Positions 35,407 through 45,363 of a stretch of DNA of 64,000 nucleotides are shown piece by piece. Position 1 is the first letter of the stretch. Every line of letters begins with the position of its first letter. The notes beneath the pieces were generated by a model that searched no databases, had not been told where the DNA came from, and was given only the letters and a program-made list of their open reading frames with translations. Made by a program: the position numbers and the translations under genes. Source of the stretch: an uncultured Sulfurovum sp. (GTDB lineage: Bacteria; Campylobacterota; Campylobacteria; Campylobacterales; Sulfurovaceae); NCBI GenBank assembly GCA_902727915.1, contig CACVAU010000069.1, positions 1-64,000 of the forward strand, in the 5' to 3' direction.

Positions 35407-36027
35407 TTATGAAAAAATCTTTAGTAGTTTTTTTGTTTTCTTTTGTGAGATATTTCCATCTTCTAAAAATTCTGAAATCATTGCAATACCACTTATTGTT
35501 GTAATATTAATAACCTTTTGAATATTGACTAAATTGATACCTCCTATGGCGACGATAGGATATGGTACATTACTAGACCACTTTGTAAGTTCATCAATAC
35601 CAACGGTATCGTAATTAACAATTTTAGAATGCGTATGAAAAATAGGTCCTATGGCAAGATAAGAAGGTTCAATCTCTAAAGCCATTTCTATCTCTTTAGT
35701 GGTATGGGTACTAACACCCAGTCGAATACCTGCTTTATGTATGGCTTGTAAATCCGTTTCGATGAGGTCTTCTTGTCCAAGGTGGATACCATAAGCTTTA
35801 TGTTTTATGGCTAGTTGCCAGTAGTCATTAATAAAAAATCTTGCATTGTATTTTTTAGAGATTTGAATGGCTTGTATTATTTCGTTTTCTAGTGCTTGGT
35901 CTTGTAAATCTTTTATACGTAGTTGGGCTGTGGTGATTCCTAGTGAGTATAGTGTTTCCAGTTTATTTGCTCGGTCTACTAGGGGGTAGAGTCCTAAAGG
36001 AGTATGTCCACAGTCTTTGAATTTCAT
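35407..36027 (-). CDS. thiE: Thiamine phosphate synthase (ThiE/TenI family)
   Basis: A 206-residue TIM-barrel protein. ThiE couples hydroxymethylpyrimidine pyrophosphate to thiazole phosphate. Visible motifs are TTAQLRIKD, FFINDYW, GIHLGQEDL, LAIGPIFHTHSK and VAIGGINL. I take the ATG giving MKFKDCGHT; a start 12 codons earlier would run into the mobile repeat element between thiG and this gene. The element ends 20 nt before the ATG, so thiE may be read only through the hairpins. TenI, a related aminotransferase-like protein, is the alternative. Confidence 0.85.
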   Translation of the reverse strand: MKFKDCGHTPLGLYPLVDRANKLETLYSLGITTAQLRIKDLQDQALENEIIQAIQISKKYNARFFINDYWQLAIKHKAYGIHLGQEDLIETDLQAIHKAGIRLGVSTHTTKEIEMALEIEPSYLAIGPIFHTHSKIVNYDTVGIDELTKWSSNVPYPIVAIGGINLVNIQKVINITTISGIAMISEFLEDGNISQKKTKKLLKIFS

Positions 36028-36047
36028 GGTTTTTTCTTTATATATGC

Positions 36048-36145
36048 TAGGGTGTTTTCCCATGAAAACACCGTGTTATTTATGTTTGTAACTTAATTAT
36101 ATGTTTAATTTTTATTTTAATGGTGTTGTCAGGGACAACAGCCTA
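36048..36145. repeat. Palindrome-ended mini-element 2 (MITE/REPIN-like, TA ends)
   Basis: A 98-bp element between thiG and thiE. The left hairpin is GGTGTTTTC(CCAT)GAAAACACC at 36051-36072. The right hairpin is GGTGTTGTC(AGG)GACAACAGC at 36122-36142. The ends are TAGGGTGTTTTC and GACAACAGCCTA. Relative to element 1, the right stem has paired changes (T to G with A to C), which keeps the fold. The final CTA is the thiG stop codon read on the other strand. The 48-base middle is unlike element 1, so only the ends are conserved. Confidence 0.8.
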
Positions 36146-36952
36146 TGAAAACTGATGCCAAAAAGGCGTACCCACCGTAGGAGTAGATGGACTTGCAAAT
36201 TCACGTTCTTGCATGGTTCCAGCTTCATATCCTAAACGACCAGCTTGGGTTGCGTACTTAAAGGCAGCAGCCATTTTTACAGGGTCTTGGGCTAGGGCAA
36301 TGGCAGAGTTTAGTAGAATTCCATCGTAGCCTAATTGCATTGCTTCCACAGCATCAGAAGGTTTTCCGATTCCTGCATCGACGATGAGTTTTAGTTCTGG
36401 AAACTGTTTTCTAATGGCTTTTAGATTAGAAGGGTTCATCAGTCCTTGACCTGAACCAATAGGCGAACCCCATGGCATAAGAATCTTACATCCTACATCA
36501 GCCAAACGTTTAGCAACAACTAAGTCATCGGTAGTGTAAGGGAAAACTTCAAAACCATCTTTGATGAGAATTTCAGCTGCTTTTACGGTTTCAAATGGGT
36601 CAGGTTGTAAGTTATATTGGTCTCCAATGACTTCTAGTTTCACCCAGTTGGTGTCAAAAACTTCTCTTGCCATTTGTGCTGTGGTAATGGCTTCTTTAGC
36701 CGAGTGACAACCAGCTGTGTTGGGAAGAACATGAATGTTAAGTTCTTTAATGATGTCCCAAAAGTTGTTTCCTCCACCTTCTCCAGCTGCTTGACGACGA
36801 AGTGCAACAGTAACGATTTGTGCTTCAGACTCTTTAATGGCATCTTCCATGTTAGCCGGGCTAGGGTAGAGTGCTGAACCAATGAGCATTCGGCTGTTTA
36901 ATGTTTTTCCACCTATTTCCCAATTATCGTTTGAATTGATTTGAGTGTTCAT
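36143..36952 (-). CDS. thiG: Thiazole synthase
   Basis: A 269-residue ThiG that builds the thiazole ring from deoxyxylulose phosphate, dehydroglycine and ThiS thiocarboxylate. Motifs: [31 protein letters not shown], the Schiff-base region WVKLEVIGD, and [14 protein letters not shown]. The last three bases lie inside the repeat element at 36048-36145, giving a TAG stop. It begins 4 nt after thiS. Confidence 0.96.
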   Translation of the reverse strand: MNTQINSNDNWEIGGKTLNSRMLIGSALYPSPANMEDAIKESEAQIVTVALRRQAAGEGGGNNFWDIIKELNIHVLPNTAGCHSAKEAITTAQMAREVFDTNWVKLEVIGDQYNLQPDPFETVKAAEILIKDGFEVFPYTTDDLVVAKRLADVGCKILMPWGSPIGSGQGLMNPSNLKAIRKQFPELKLIVDAGIGKPSDAVEAMQLGYDGILLNSAIALAQDPVKMAAAFKYATQAGRLGYEAGTMQEREFASPSTPTVGTPFWHQFS

Positions 36953-36956
36953 CTAT

Positions 36957-37160
36957 TTATCCCCCTTGCACTGGTGCTAAAATGTCTATGGTATCACCCT
37001 CTTGAATGATGGTTTCTCCATAGCTTTTAATTGAAACAAATGTTGTATTAACAGCCACAGCAAAACCTTTTGTTTTGTAATTTAGTGCTTCAATCATTTG
37101 TTTAATGTTTAGGTTCTCTTCTAACTCTTTGAGTTCACCATTTACGGAAACTTTAATCAT
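36957..37160 (-). CDS. thiS: Sulfur carrier protein ThiS
   Basis: A 67-residue ubiquitin-like carrier ending in the required Gly-Gly (LAPVQGG), whose C-terminus is thiocarboxylated before sulfur is passed to ThiG. The start overlaps the thiO stop (ATGA), so the pair is coupled. ThiF, needed to adenylate it, is not in the window. Confidence 0.95.
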   Translation of the reverse strand: MIKVSVNGELKELEENLNIKQMIEALNYKTKGFAVAVNTTFVSIKSYGETIIQEGDTIDILAPVQGG

Positions 37161-38185
37161 TTGTTTATTCCTTCATTTAATGCTTTTTCAACAATAGCAG
37201 GGGCTAACAGGTATCCATGTCGATAAAGACCATTAATTCGTGTCAATTTATTACCTTGCTCAATATTAGGTAAATTGTCCTTAAGGGTTGGACGGCAATT
37301 TGTTAACATTCTTACAATTCTTGCTTCTGCAAAACCAGTGTGCATGGAATAAACAGCTGAAAGCAGTTCTAAAGATGAACGTACAGATACTTCACTTTTA
37401 TCTTCACTCTCAATTTCTGTAGCACCAATGACATAACGGTTGTTAGCACGTGGAACAATGTATATTTTATAGCGTGGATGTAACATTCGTGTGGGTCTGC
37501 TAATGTTTACTTCTGGAGCATCTAACCAAATAACTTCACCTCTTACACCACGTAAGTTTTTGATTTGTTCATTTGCTCCTAGTCCTCGTGAGTCAAAGAC
37601 CCAGTCAAATTTTTCTGTTTTATTATTGGCTGTTATCATACCTTCATTAACATTAGCTACTTTTGTCTCTTCATGCCATGTAACAGATGGGTGTGCTAAT
37701 AGATACTTTGATGAGGTTTGCATAAATTGTTGGGCATTCACTTGACCTTCATGAGGAATGTAAAAAGCTTTGTTGTGTTGGGATAAGTCAGGTTCAAGTT
37801 CAGTAATGCCAGCTTTATCAAGAAGTTGAATGTCCGAGGCTTCATCTACTTTGGACTTTAGTGTCGCAATGAAGTGGTCAAGTTCAGAGTAGTCTTGTGG
37901 ATGCGCTGTGATGATACTACCAGCAAGTTGATAGGCATTTTCAATGCCTATGGATTTTAAGAGTGGTAACCAAAGTTCAATAGAGCGTTTACCATAGTCA
38001 AATATGGCTGATTCTGCTGTTTCGAGTTCAGCAAAGACGGCAAGCATACCAGCAGCTGTCATACCAGCTGCCTTGTCCCCATTGGCTTTGTCTTCATCAA
38101 AAAGTGTGAGTGTGTGACCTTGTGCTAAGAGATTTAATGCTAAAACTCTTCCTACTAAACCTGCACCTGCAATTGCTATATTCAT
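37157..38185 (-). CDS. thiO: Glycine oxidase ThiO
   Basis: A 342-residue FAD-dependent amine oxidase (DAO family): NIAIAGAGLVGRVLALNLLAQGH at the start is the FAD-binding motif (Gly-x-Gly-x2-Gly). HEGQVNAQQFM, RGVRGEVIWL and GLYRHGYLLAPAI fit the family. ThiO oxidises glycine with oxygen to dehydroglycine for thiazole formation and releases hydrogen peroxide. It follows a globin gene by 44 nt. Use of an oxygen-dependent route rather than radical-SAM ThiH is notable in a group that often grows with little oxygen. Confidence 0.93.
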   Translation of the reverse strand: MNIAIAGAGLVGRVLALNLLAQGHTLTLFDEDKANGDKAAGMTAAGMLAVFAELETAESAIFDYGKRSIELWLPLLKSIGIENAYQLAGSIITAHPQDYSELDHFIATLKSKVDEASDIQLLDKAGITELEPDLSQHNKAFYIPHEGQVNAQQFMQTSSKYLLAHPSVTWHEETKVANVNEGMITANNKTEKFDWVFDSRGLGANEQIKNLRGVRGEVIWLDAPEVNISRPTRMLHPRYKIYIVPRANNRYVIGATEIESEDKSEVSVRSSLELLSAVYSMHTGFAEARIVRMLTNCRPTLKDNLPNIEQGNKLTRINGLYRHGYLLAPAIVEKALNEGINK

Positions 38186-38229
38186 TTTGTACCCATTTCC
38201 TTTTTAGCAACGTTTATTGCTTAAATTAA

Positions 38230-38637
38230 CTACCAAAATAGTTCTGAACTTTCAGGGTTCATTTTTAATCGTTCTATAAACTCTTCGGCGTAAGCTACAG
38301 CTTTTTCTTTGAAAGCTTTTGAAACTTTACTTACATAGACTTTCTCAGCAGATTCTGAAAAGAGTTGTACCCATCTGCTAAAGTCTTCCTTTTCTAAACC
38401 AACAATTGTAAAATGAGGTCCATAAGGGTCAGAGTTATAGAGAGGGTCATCTAAAAATACCTTAGCCCAAAAATCTACTAAGATATCAATATGTTTCACC
38501 CATTCATAATTGCTAATGTCTTCACCCAGCTCAAGTAGAAAGTAATGACCTATCTGTTCATCTTTCATTGCACCATGGTAAAACAAGGTTACCAATGTTT
38601 CTAGGTTTTCTCTTGTAATTGTACTTTGAAGCTCCAA
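38230..38637 (-). CDS. Group III truncated hemoglobin (Ctb-like)
   Basis: A 135-residue protein with the group III (trHbP) sequence pattern: LVTLFYHGAMKD with B10 Tyr, the FWAKVFLDDPLY segment, and PHFTIVGLEKEDFSRWVQLF where His is the likely proximal haem ligand. Its Campylobacter relative Ctb (Cj0465c) affects oxygen and nitric oxide handling. It sits between thiC and thiO in the thiamine gene run, an unusual location. AAGAGGTTA lies upstream of the ATG. Confidence 0.92.
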   Translation of the reverse strand: MELQSTITRENLETLVTLFYHGAMKDEQIGHYFLLELGEDISNYEWVKHIDILVDFWAKVFLDDPLYNSDPYGPHFTIVGLEKEDFSRWVQLFSESAEKVYVSKVSKAFKEKAVAYAEEFIERLKMNPESSELFW

Positions 38638-38703
38638 TATTAACCTCTTATTATAATTTTTTTAATACAAAATTATAGCAAGATATTATTATTGATTCCC
38701 ATA

Positions 38704-38730
38704 TAGGGTGTAGTCTCTGACTACGCCCTA
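38704..38730. repeat. Single palindromic unit related to the mini-elements
   Basis: TAGGGTGTAGTC(TCT)GACTACGCCCTA is one 12-bp stem with a single G-T pair. It shares TAGGGTGT and the stem size with the hairpins of elements 1 and 2, but the inner stem bases are changed in a paired way (TTTTC to TAGTC). It starts with TA and ends with TA. It lies between thiC and the globin gene. There is no T tract on the thiC strand, so it is not a typical intrinsic terminator, though it could stabilise mRNA ends. Confidence 0.7.
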
Positions 38731-38739
38731 ATGGATATG

Positions 38740-40632
<1,893 letters not shown>

Positions 40633-40744
40633 TTATATTCCTTTATTTTTTTATGAGGGCAAGGGAGGGAAAGTGTTTATGTAGAATAAAATATTATTTT
40701 GAGATTTAAGCTCTAAAAAATAGTGATATACAAATAAATAAGTT

Positions 40745-40832
40745 CTCTTCCTTACGCCAATGTTAATTGGTTCAAGTTCAACGGACTAGCCATTTAGGCT
40801 ATCTCAGCTATTGTTAGAATAGCACCCCGAGA
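40745..40832 (-). ncRNA. TPP riboswitch (THI element) upstream of thiC
   Basis: Read on the minus strand the leader contains GGGGTGCT, then GCTGAGATAG, then CCGTTGAACTTGAACC, then ATTGGCGTAAGGAA. This is the thi-box pattern (GGGGTGC...CTGAGA...ACCCTTTGAACCTGA...GGCGTAGGGAA) of the thiamine pyrophosphate riboswitch. It starts about 200 nt before thiC and should repress thiC and downstream genes when TPP is abundant. AAAGGA lies just before the thiC ATG, so control at translation initiation is possible. Confidence 0.95.
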
Positions 40833-40845
40833 GATGAATAGTTGA

Positions 40846-40851
40846 GTTATA
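40846..40851 (-). promoter_or_regulatory. -10 box of the thiC transcript
   Basis: On the minus strand TATAAC lies so that transcription would begin about 7 nt later, just before the first GGGG of the TPP riboswitch. The rest of the gap to 41037 is AT-rich without a gene. Confidence 0.5.
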
Positions 40852-41037
40852 ACGGAGATAAGATTTATTTTTGCTGAAAAATATTGAAAATAGTGAGTGT
40901 TTTTATGAATCGACATTTTATTACTATTAAAATCAAGATGTTGTATTAGAGAGAATGTATATTTGTTTATTTTCACAGCTCAGGGAGCTGGAAATTTTTT
41001 TGTAGACTATTAGCCTTGTTTGGTGAAAAGTAAATAA

Positions 41038-41472
41038 TTAATATAAACATCCCACAGGTAAAGGAGTTTGTGTTTCAATACTACTATTGAAAATTGGAAC
41101 TTCCTTAATCTCTTTAAATCCGTCTTGTACTGAACCTTTAAATACATTACCTGTGTATCCCCATTTATTCATATGGGCGCGAACATAAACAATATCATCT
41201 TTTTTTATTTTAACATAGCCTCCAGAACGTGTAAAAGGTTGCATGTCTGGATGTGAATGAATCAGTATTCTTCTATAAATTAATTTTCCTTGTTTACTTA
41301 AGACTTCCCACCAGTCTGCATATTGATCACAACCTGTTTCATCACTTTTTAGGCTAACAACAAAATGATAAGCATTTTCTGTCCCTTTGGTTGTTACTGC
41401 TATTATTGTTGCTTCTGGTTTATTTGCTTGTAAGATACTCATGAAGAGTAAAATTATCATTATTTTTTTCAT
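41038..41472 (-). CDS. Hypothetical secreted protein
   Basis: A 144-residue protein with a signal peptide (about 1-16), then a soluble domain. DETGCDQYADWWEVL, ILIHSHPDMQPFTRSGG and VYVRAHMN give it a beta-sandwich look with several aromatic residues and two cysteines that may pair. No family is recognised. It is divergent from the TorF-type porin. Confidence 0.6.
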   Translation of the reverse strand: MKKIMIILLFMSILQANKPEATIIAVTTKGTENAYHFVVSLKSDETGCDQYADWWEVLSKQGKLIYRRILIHSHPDMQPFTRSGGYVKIKKDDIVYVRAHMNKWGYTGNVFKGSVQDGFKEIKEVPIFNSSIETQTPLPVGCLY

Positions 41473-41627
41473 AAATTTTTCCCGTAATTTTGATTTCTAC
41501 TTATCATAGCTCAAATATGTAAATAGAGGGTAAACAGAGGGTTATAATTTGTTAATAAAGAAGATTTTATTGGAAAACTGATTAAAAATTAAGCAAAAAT
41601 AGCTACTTAATTGTTAATTAAATTGTT

Positions 41628-41633
41628 TATAAT
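41628..41633 (+). promoter_or_regulatory. -10 box for the TorF-type porin gene
   Basis: TATAAT in ATTGTTTATAATAC, 36 nt upstream of the ATG, with AAAGGAG 7 nt before the start. This is a plausible sigma-70 promoter with a short leader. Confidence 0.6.
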
Positions 41634-41669
41634 ACTTTCATAACAAATTATATTCAAAGGAGTAAATTT

Positions 41670-42332
41670 ATGAAATTTACAAAATTATCTTTAATTGCAG
41701 CTATTGCTGCAAGTACAATAACAACAGCAGCTGTGGCAGAAGTAGAGGTTTCTGCAAATGTTTCCGTAACGAATAATTATGTGTGGAGAGGGATGACACA
41801 AGCAAATGACGCAGCAGCAGTTCAGGGTGGTCTTGATCTGGGTATGAATGGTTTTTATTTAGGTACATGGACTTCAAACGTTGCTAATGATACTGAAGTT
41901 GATGGTTATGCAGGTTATGCTGGTGAAGTTAATGGGTTTGGTTATGATTTAGGTTATATTAAATATGGTTACCTTGATACCCCAATGAGTAATTTTGATG
42001 AAGCGTATTTAGGGCTTAGTTATGATTTTGGTACAGCGAGTATAGGTGCTACTTACTCTATGGGTATTGATGATTTTAGAGGTACAACAACTGAAGTTCC
42101 TGATGATATTTCTGTAGAGCTTTCTATTCCAGTAATGCAGGATTATAGTTTAGATTTTGCTGCTGGTGAATACGATACTTATGGTGAACGTTATTCAGTA
42201 GGTCTTTCTAAGTCATTTGATAAAGTTGATTTCAGTATAGCTTACTCAGCATTTGAAGCTGATACAGGAACAGGAAATACTGGTCAGATTGATCAAAACA
42301 ATGTTATTGTTTCTGCTGGAACATCATTTTAA
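41670..42332 (+). CDS. TorF family putative porin
   Basis: A 220-residue outer membrane protein with a signal peptide (about 1-23, AAVA cleavage). The mature start VSANVSVTNNYVWRGMTQ is the hallmark of the TorF/TIGR02001 family of small porins. LDLGMNGFYLGTWTSN and an aromatic final strand (VIVSAGTSF) support a small barrel of about 12 strands. The channel function is not tested for this family member. Confidence 0.85.
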   Translation: MKFTKLSLIAAIAASTITTAAVAEVEVSANVSVTNNYVWRGMTQANDAAAVQGGLDLGMNGFYLGTWTSNVANDTEVDGYAGYAGEVNGFGYDLGYIKYGYLDTPMSNFDEAYLGLSYDFGTASIGATYSMGIDDFRGTTTEVPDDISVELSIPVMQDYSLDFAAGEYDTYGERYSVGLSKSFDKVDFSIAYSAFEADTGTGNTGQIDQNNVIVSAGTSF

Positions 42333-42353
42333 TTAACAGAAATCTTTTATATG

Positions 42354-42385
42354 TTTTTCTCTTATTCTCATCATTATGATGGGAA
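42354..42385 (+). terminator. Weak hairpin downstream of the TorF-type porin
   Basis: CTCATCATTATGATGGGA forms a short stem (TCATCAT/ATGATGG) after T-rich DNA. The T tract after it is weak. It may end the porin transcript and the convergent PAS-protein transcript. Confidence 0.4.
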
Positions 42386-42396
42386 TTTCTGACTTA

Positions 42397-43092
42397 TTAT
42401 TTAATAGCTGGAATCTCTAACGTTACAGATTCTTTTTGTAGGTTTATATCTATACAGTTTTTTTGAGCTAAAACTTTTAATTCTTTATCCATTTTATTAT
42501 TTCTATTACTACTGGTTAGTTCTAAAACAATAATAGCGTATTTTTTATTTTTAATAAATACCTGTTCTCCAAGTTTAATTTTGACTGATATCTTTAAAAT
42601 TTTGCTTTCATTTGATTGTATAAATAAATTTCGTAAGAGAAGTGAAAAGTTATTTTGATGCATTTGAAATTCAGGAATGTGATAATCGGTTAAAAGACTA
42701 ACTTTTCCACTGTAGTTCATTTGAAATAATTCAATATTTGCTTGTAGTAACATATTGATGTCTGTTAGGCTAAATCCATCTAAAATCATCTGTTTATCAA
42801 TTTTTTCAATGGCTTTATTGTAAAGATGAATCCCAATATACTCATCACTTTCATAAAGAACATTAATACCATAAAAAAGAAAAGAGTTGAAATTGAGTGT
42901 TAATGCAGATTTTTTAACACCAAAAGTTTGAGGTGCATAAGTCAGGGCAAGGTTAAAAATTTCTTTTGGTTTACACGACCCCATAAGTACTTCAGCTGAG
43001 TTATTGAGGTATTTAATTTTGCCTGTATTGGTAAATAATATGAAAGGATTAGAGTCATTTTCAATGAAAAATTGGAAGTTAATTGATGTCAT
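42397..43092 (-). CDS. PAS-domain protein resembling a degenerate sensor kinase
   Basis: A 231-residue protein. The N-terminal PAS-like domain (about 1-95) starts FQFFIENDSNPFILFTNTG. A segment (about 100-165) resembles a dimerisation region and the fringe of a histidine kinase fold (NNFSLLLRNLFIQSNES, like the N box), but the phospho-acceptor His and the G boxes are missing. It overlaps the Fis-type regulator upstream by 14 nt. I infer a signal-sensing partner of that regulator that does not phosphorylate. Confidence 0.6.
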   Translation of the reverse strand: MTSINFQFFIENDSNPFILFTNTGKIKYLNNSAEVLMGSCKPKEIFNLALTYAPQTFGVKKSALTLNFNSFLFYGINVLYESDEYIGIHLYNKAIEKIDKQMILDGFSLTDINMLLQANIELFQMNYSGKVSLLTDYHIPEFQMHQNNFSLLLRNLFIQSNESKILKISVKIKLGEQVFIKNKKYAIIVLELTSSNRNNKMDKELKVLAQKNCIDINLQKESVTLEIPAIK

Positions 43093-43813
43093 ATTCTTGA
43101 ATCTTCTTTCTTAAAGTATTTCGATTGAGTCCTAGGACTCCAGCAAGTTTTAGTTGTGATTTGTATTTGAGTAAACCAGCTTTAATAAGAGGTTCTTCAT
43201 ACAGTCCTAAGTGTTCTCTGTAAGCGTTATTACCTTCTAACTCTTTAAACAGATAGTTATACAGAAGTGTTTTGATATCTTCTTTTTTAAAAGTTTGTAA
43301 AATAAGCTCTTTATAAATAGAAGCTTTTAATGATTTAACATTTTGACTTAAATCAAGTTGTTTGGGATTTAAGTCTGTGTCAGCATGAATCATTAAATTA
43401 CTTTTAACTTCTTTTTGAAATTCTTGAATTAGTAGTTCTAAATCTTCTCTTTCTTTAAGCGTAGGCATTTCATAGATGAAAGCAAATATTTTACTAAGTT
43501 TTTGAACTTCTTTTTTAGAATTTGAAATGGCAATAATACGTTTGTTTTCAAAATTTAAAATTTCTATATTTTTGATTTGTTCAAAATTATAAATAATAAG
43601 TTCATTATTAGCATCAAGTGCTGTATAAAGCTCCGATTCATGACTGGCATTGACATAAACAGCGTTAGGGTAAAGAGATTTAATTAATGAGAACTTACCT
43701 GTATGTTCTTCTCCAATCAGTATGGAGGAGACAGAAAGTGATTTTGTTAGGTTTAACCCTTTAATAATTTTATCTATTTTTTCAGAGTTGCTTAAAAATT
43801 GAACATTTTTCAT
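43079..43813 (-). CDS. Fis-type DNA-binding protein with degenerate NtrC-like AAA domain
   Basis: A 244-residue protein. Residues about 25-160 resemble a sigma-54 activator ATPase in reduced form: a Walker A remnant GEEHTGKFS (Gly34 to Lys40, with Phe instead of Thr/Ser), LIIYNF and LKEREDLELLIQEF. The GAFTGA loop that contacts sigma-54 is not seen. A Fis helix-turn-helix closes the protein (LKLAGVLGLNRNTLRKKIQEY). It should bind DNA but is unlikely to be an active sigma-54 ATPase. It is translated with the PAS protein (14-nt overlap). Confidence 0.7.
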   Translation of the reverse strand: MKNVQFLSNSEKIDKIIKGLNLTKSLSVSSILIGEEHTGKFSLIKSLYPNAVYVNASHESELYTALDANNELIIYNFEQIKNIEILNFENKRIIAISNSKKEVQKLSKIFAFIYEMPTLKEREDLELLIQEFQKEVKSNLMIHADTDLNPKQLDLSQNVKSLKASIYKELILQTFKKEDIKTLLYNYLFKELEGNNAYREHLGLYEEPLIKAGLLKYKSQLKLAGVLGLNRNTLRKKIQEYDIN

Positions 43814-43856
43814 GCATTTATTATAGTCAAGTGAGACTTATTTTAGTATGAAAGGT

Positions 43857-44771
43857 TTAGTTTTTTAAAAGAAGTTCTTTTAATGTTTCGAGAGGTAATA
43901 GGGTTTTATCTTTAAATTGAGATCTATTAAAGGTACGTTGTCGTTTAGCCAGTTGTGCTGTATGAATGATAATTCGTTCCTTCATTTCATCTTGGTTATA
44001 GATGCCATCCATATAAGCTAAGACCTCTTTTATACCAATAGACTTCATACAATTTGGTTGTCTGCTATAGGTTTTTTCTAAGTAAAAAACTTCATCAATG
44101 AGTCCATCTTGAATCATTTTTTGTGTACGTTTTTGTATTCGTGTACGTAAAACTTCGCGTTCAACTTCAATTTCATAAATGGGTAAATTGCTTGTAATGG
44201 TAGGTTTGGCTGGGTTTGCTTTAAAATATTCTGTCGGAGTAAGAGAGGTCTCAAAATAAAGGTTGAGCATTTTTTCAATACGGTAACGATCTTTTGTCAT
44301 AATATTAGTCATATATTTTGGGTCTAAAGTATTTAAAAAAGTATGTGCTTCTTCTACATTTTTTAGTAATTCATTGGATTTTTTGATACTGTTTTGAGAG
44401 ATAGTTGGTAATTCAGAAATTCCATTCAGTAGCGAACTAAGATAAAAGCTTGTTCCCCCAACAATAATAAGATTTTTATTTTCTTGCATAGAAGCTTCTT
44501 TGGCTTTTTTATAAAGCTTAATAAACGTGGTAACATCAAACGATTCATTAGGATATTGTTCATTAATTCCGAAATGTTTAATGTTGTCACGTTCACTAAG
44601 AGTAGGTTTTGCAGAAGCGATATCAATTTCTTTATAGAGGGCTAAAGAATCTAAGGACAAGATATTTGCACTGCTTTGTTTAGCAAGTTTAATAGATAAA
44701 TCTGTCTTTCCTGAAGCAGTAGAACCAATGATTGCTAATTGTTTAAATGAAGTCATTTGAAATAATAACAT
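43857..44771 (-). CDS. miaA: tRNA dimethylallyltransferase
   Basis: A 304-residue MiaA that prenylates A37 of tRNAs reading UNN codons. P-loop IIGSTASGKTDLS, LSLDSLALYKEIDIASAKP, NLIIVGGTSFYLSSL, and the C-terminal RQPNCMKSIGIKEVLAYM with TAQLAKRQRTFNR are all present. Two close ATGs exist (44771 and 44756); neither has a strong ribosome-binding site, so the exact start is open. It is divergent from pssA by 39 nt. Confidence 0.94.
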   Translation of the reverse strand: MLLFQMTSFKQLAIIGSTASGKTDLSIKLAKQSSANILSLDSLALYKEIDIASAKPTLSERDNIKHFGINEQYPNESFDVTTFIKLYKKAKEASMQENKNLIIVGGTSFYLSSLLNGISELPTISQNSIKKSNELLKNVEEAHTFLNTLDPKYMTNIMTKDRYRIEKMLNLYFETSLTPTEYFKANPAKPTITSNLPIYEIEVEREVLRTRIQKRTQKMIQDGLIDEVFYLEKTYSRQPNCMKSIGIKEVLAYMDGIYNQDEMKERIIIHTAQLAKRQRTFNRSQFKDKTLLPLETLKELLLKN

Positions 44772-44810
44772 ATTAGGGTAAAATAGCTTTTTTAAAATGA
44801 AGGAATAAAA

Positions 44811-45362
44811 ATGTTATTTGATAAAAACAATCGATTTAATCTTGCCAATCTTATTACTTTTGGGAATATTGCAGCTGGATTGATTGCCATACACTTTATA
44901 GTTCATGGAGATTTTTTCACAGCCATTGTATTGGCATGGATTGCTGGAGCTTTAGACATAGCAGATGGAAAAGTTGCAAGAAAATATAATCTTTCTACAG
45001 AGTTTGGTATACAAGTTGATTCTTATGCTGATTTTATCTCTTTTGTTGTTATGCCTTCTTTTTTACTTTATTATGCCATTACAGCAGGTGCTTCTGAAAT
45101 GACTCAAGTGATTTTAGGAGTTTTATTTATTGCGTATATTATTGCAGGACTTAGAAGGCTAATTGAGTTTAATATGAAGTCAGAAGAGGGTGTGGTAACA
45201 AAGTTTTTTGAAGGTGTTCCAACACCATTAGGGGCTATTTTATTATGGGCTCTTTATTTACTTTTTGCTTATAATATAATGACTAACCCTTATGTTATTG
45301 GTGCTTTTGTGGCTGTGATTGCTTGGGCATTAAATTCTAAATTAAAAATTCCTCATCCATAA
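44811..45362 (+). CDS. pssA: CDP-diacylglycerol-serine O-phosphatidyltransferase
   Basis: A 183-residue membrane enzyme that makes phosphatidylserine. The CDP-alcohol phosphotransferase motif is seen as ALDIADGKVARKYNLSTEFG followed by QVDSYADFISF (Asp-x2-Asp-Gly-x2-Ala-Arg-x8-Gly-x3-Asp-x3-Asp). Several membrane segments follow. Length suggests the short epsilonproteobacterial type. It is followed 1 nt later by the prenyltransferase gene. Confidence 0.9.
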   Translation: MLFDKNNRFNLANLITFGNIAAGLIAIHFIVHGDFFTAIVLAWIAGALDIADGKVARKYNLSTEFGIQVDSYADFISFVVMPSFLLYYAITAGASEMTQVILGVLFIAYIIAGLRRLIEFNMKSEEGVVTKFFEGVPTPLGAILLWALYLLFAYNIMTNPYVIGAFVAVIAWALNSKLKIPHP

Positions 45363-45363
45363 T

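Noticed and set aside
38704..38730. Intrinsic terminator of thiC
   Set aside because: The stem is strong but no T tract follows on the thiC strand; the link to the mini-elements is the better explanation.
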